6,475 bases of DNA from Bacteroidales bacterium (GTDB lineage Bacteria > Bacteroidota > Bacteroidia > Bacteroidales > UBA3663). The notes under the pieces were generated by a model. That model did not search any database. It was not told the DNA's origin and saw nothing but the letters and a program-made list of their open reading frames with translations. The stretch spans positions 1 to 6,475 of the forward strand of contig JAUNCV010000118.1 of the NCBI GenBank assembly GCA_030526445.1, in the 5' to 3' direction. Both the position numbers and the translations under genes were made by a program. Below, piece by piece: positions 5,926 through 6,475 of this stretch (positions are counted from its first letter, which is position 1; every line of letters starts with the position of its first letter).

Positions 5926-5962
5926 AAAGTTTTTTTTCATGTAGGGTTCACTTTGACCTACA
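5926..5962 (-). promoter_or_regulatory. preQ1 class I riboswitch upstream of queD-queE
   Basis: Read on the minus strand, P1 is TGTAGG (5962-5957) with CCTACA (5945-5940), six pairs. The loop TCAAAGTGAAC (5956-5946) contains AAAGT (5954-5950), which pairs with ACTTT (5930-5926) as helix P2, making an H-type pseudoknot. C5946, directly before the 3' strand of P1, sits where C15 pairs with preQ1 in the Thermoanaerobacter tengcongensis aptamer, and it follows the matching AA. The connecting loop is A-rich (a run of A from 5937), as in the family. P2 ends four bases before the queD ATG, so ligand binding should block translation initiation. The downstream genes make the ligand's precursor, which fits feedback control. 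Found by eye; not scored against a covariance model. Confidence 0.8.
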
Positions 5963-5969
5963 ACATTTA

Positions 5970-6475
5970 TCAAATAATTGCGAGCTGATTTGTTGGCATC
6001 CAACCAACATTGCCATCGGAAAGTTCCACTTCTGACCAGCCAGAAAGATCCTGACGAATTCGTACCTTGAGACCTTCGTGAATGATAAGCAATTGTGTTC
6101 CACTGTCGGCTGGAGTTGAACGGAGCGTAACAGTTGGGGCCATTACAATAGCCTCATCGTGCGAAAGCCAACGATTGTTCTGTGCATTGGCATAGTAAAC
6201 TGTCACAATGAACAATGCAAGCATGATCCAAGCTCCATAGAAACCGGTCTTACGAAGAGCCACTTTACGCAAGAAGAAAAAGCAAGCCACACAAACCAAG
6301 AAAGCAAGAAAGAAACCTATAGAAAGATTACTCCAAGCATTAACCGAAAGAGAATCGCGCAAAGCGTTGCTCCAGGTAACAAAGATTACTGGCTGTATGG
6401 TCTCAATCTTATCAACACAATTAAGTTGTGCCATTTCAAGATTTGTACGAGCATCTTCATGATTCGGCTCACGCT
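5970..6475 (-). CDS. batE: BatE-like TPR/SH3 membrane protein, 5' end outside window
   Basis: The frame runs open off the right edge, so the protein is cut at its N-terminus; 167 C-terminal residues are seen. An internal ATG at 6434 is not taken as the start, because the residues before it (REPNHEDARTNLE) read as the end of a tetratricopeptide repeat of the PNHEDARxNLE type. After a short linker come two hydrophobic segments at about 50-68 and 80-97 of the visible part, with a basic link (RKVALRK) between them. A C-terminal SH3-like domain follows at about 105-167, with TLRSTPAD, EGLKVRI, WSEVEL and GWMP. This order of TPR, two membrane spans and SH3b matches BatE of the Bacteroides aerotolerance (batA-batE) cluster, which works with MoxR-type ATPases and VWA proteins. 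The neighbouring bat genes would lie to the right and are not visible. Its exact function is not known to me. Confidence 0.8.
   Translation of the reverse strand, partial: REPNHEDARTNLEMAQLNCVDKIETIQPVIFVTWSNALRDSLSVNAWSNLSIGFFLAFLVCVACFFFLRKVALRKTGFYGAWIMLALFIVTVYYANAQNNRWLSHDEAIVMAPTVTLRSTPADSGTQLLIIHEGLKVRIRQDLSGWSEVELSDGNVGWMPTNQLAII
5971..6003 (-). promoter_or_regulatory. Possible weak promoter for queDE inside the batE 3' end
   Basis: On the minus strand ATTATTTG (5978-5971) is a partial match to TAnnTTTG, with TTG at 6003-6001 and a 22-base spacer. Its predicted start, near 5965, falls just before the riboswitch P1. The match is weak, and read-through from batE is an equally good explanation. 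Confidence 0.25.

Noticed and set aside
5940..5962. The inverted repeat after batE as a simple transcription terminator
   Set aside because: On the minus strand it is followed by a run of A, not T; the pseudoknot pairing and position before queD fit a riboswitch better.

Overview
The window looks like chromosomal DNA of a Bacteroidota bacterium, most likely Prevotella or a close relative. This rests on three things. Three promoters match the Bacteroidota form TTTG-N20-TATCTTTG. Leaders are A-rich and lack obvious Shine-Dalgarno sites. The proteins have Bacteroidota-type features: GltX with an insertion after KLSKR, and a BatE-like TPR/SH3 membrane protein. The genus is inference from general resemblance.

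Left part (1-2914, minus strand): an apparent xseB-gltX-waaA transcription unit, covering exonuclease VII small subunit, glutamyl-tRNA synthetase, and Kdo transferase cut by the window start. It reads from a clear promoter at 2883-2914. A hairpin followed by a T-run sits between gltX and waaA, directly before the waaA start, so waaA may be partly uncoupled from the genes upstream.

Middle (2951-4948, plus strand): rpsO (ribosomal protein S15) is divergent from xseB, has a strong promoter and a roughly 115-base leader that can fold. It ends at a textbook UUCG-loop terminator. A gene-free stretch of about 315 bases follows, holding six 11-bp units in exact register (three direct, three inverted) and a second strong promoter. 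That promoter drives a single iron/zinc-type alcohol dehydrogenase of the YqhD/butanol dehydrogenase group. A GC-rich hairpin separates this gene from the convergent genes on the right.

Right part (5026-6475, minus strand): the 3' part of a BatE-like gene, then queD and queE overlapping by ATGA. These two enzymes make 7-carboxy-7-deazaguanine on the way to queuosine. The 48 bases between batE and queD fold into what reads as a preQ1 class I riboswitch: a 6-bp P1, a 5-bp pseudoknot helix P2, the ligand-pairing C and an A-rich loop, ending four bases before the queD start. It would give end-product control of queDE and is the most interesting element here. No mobile element, CRISPR array, tRNA or rRNA was seen.
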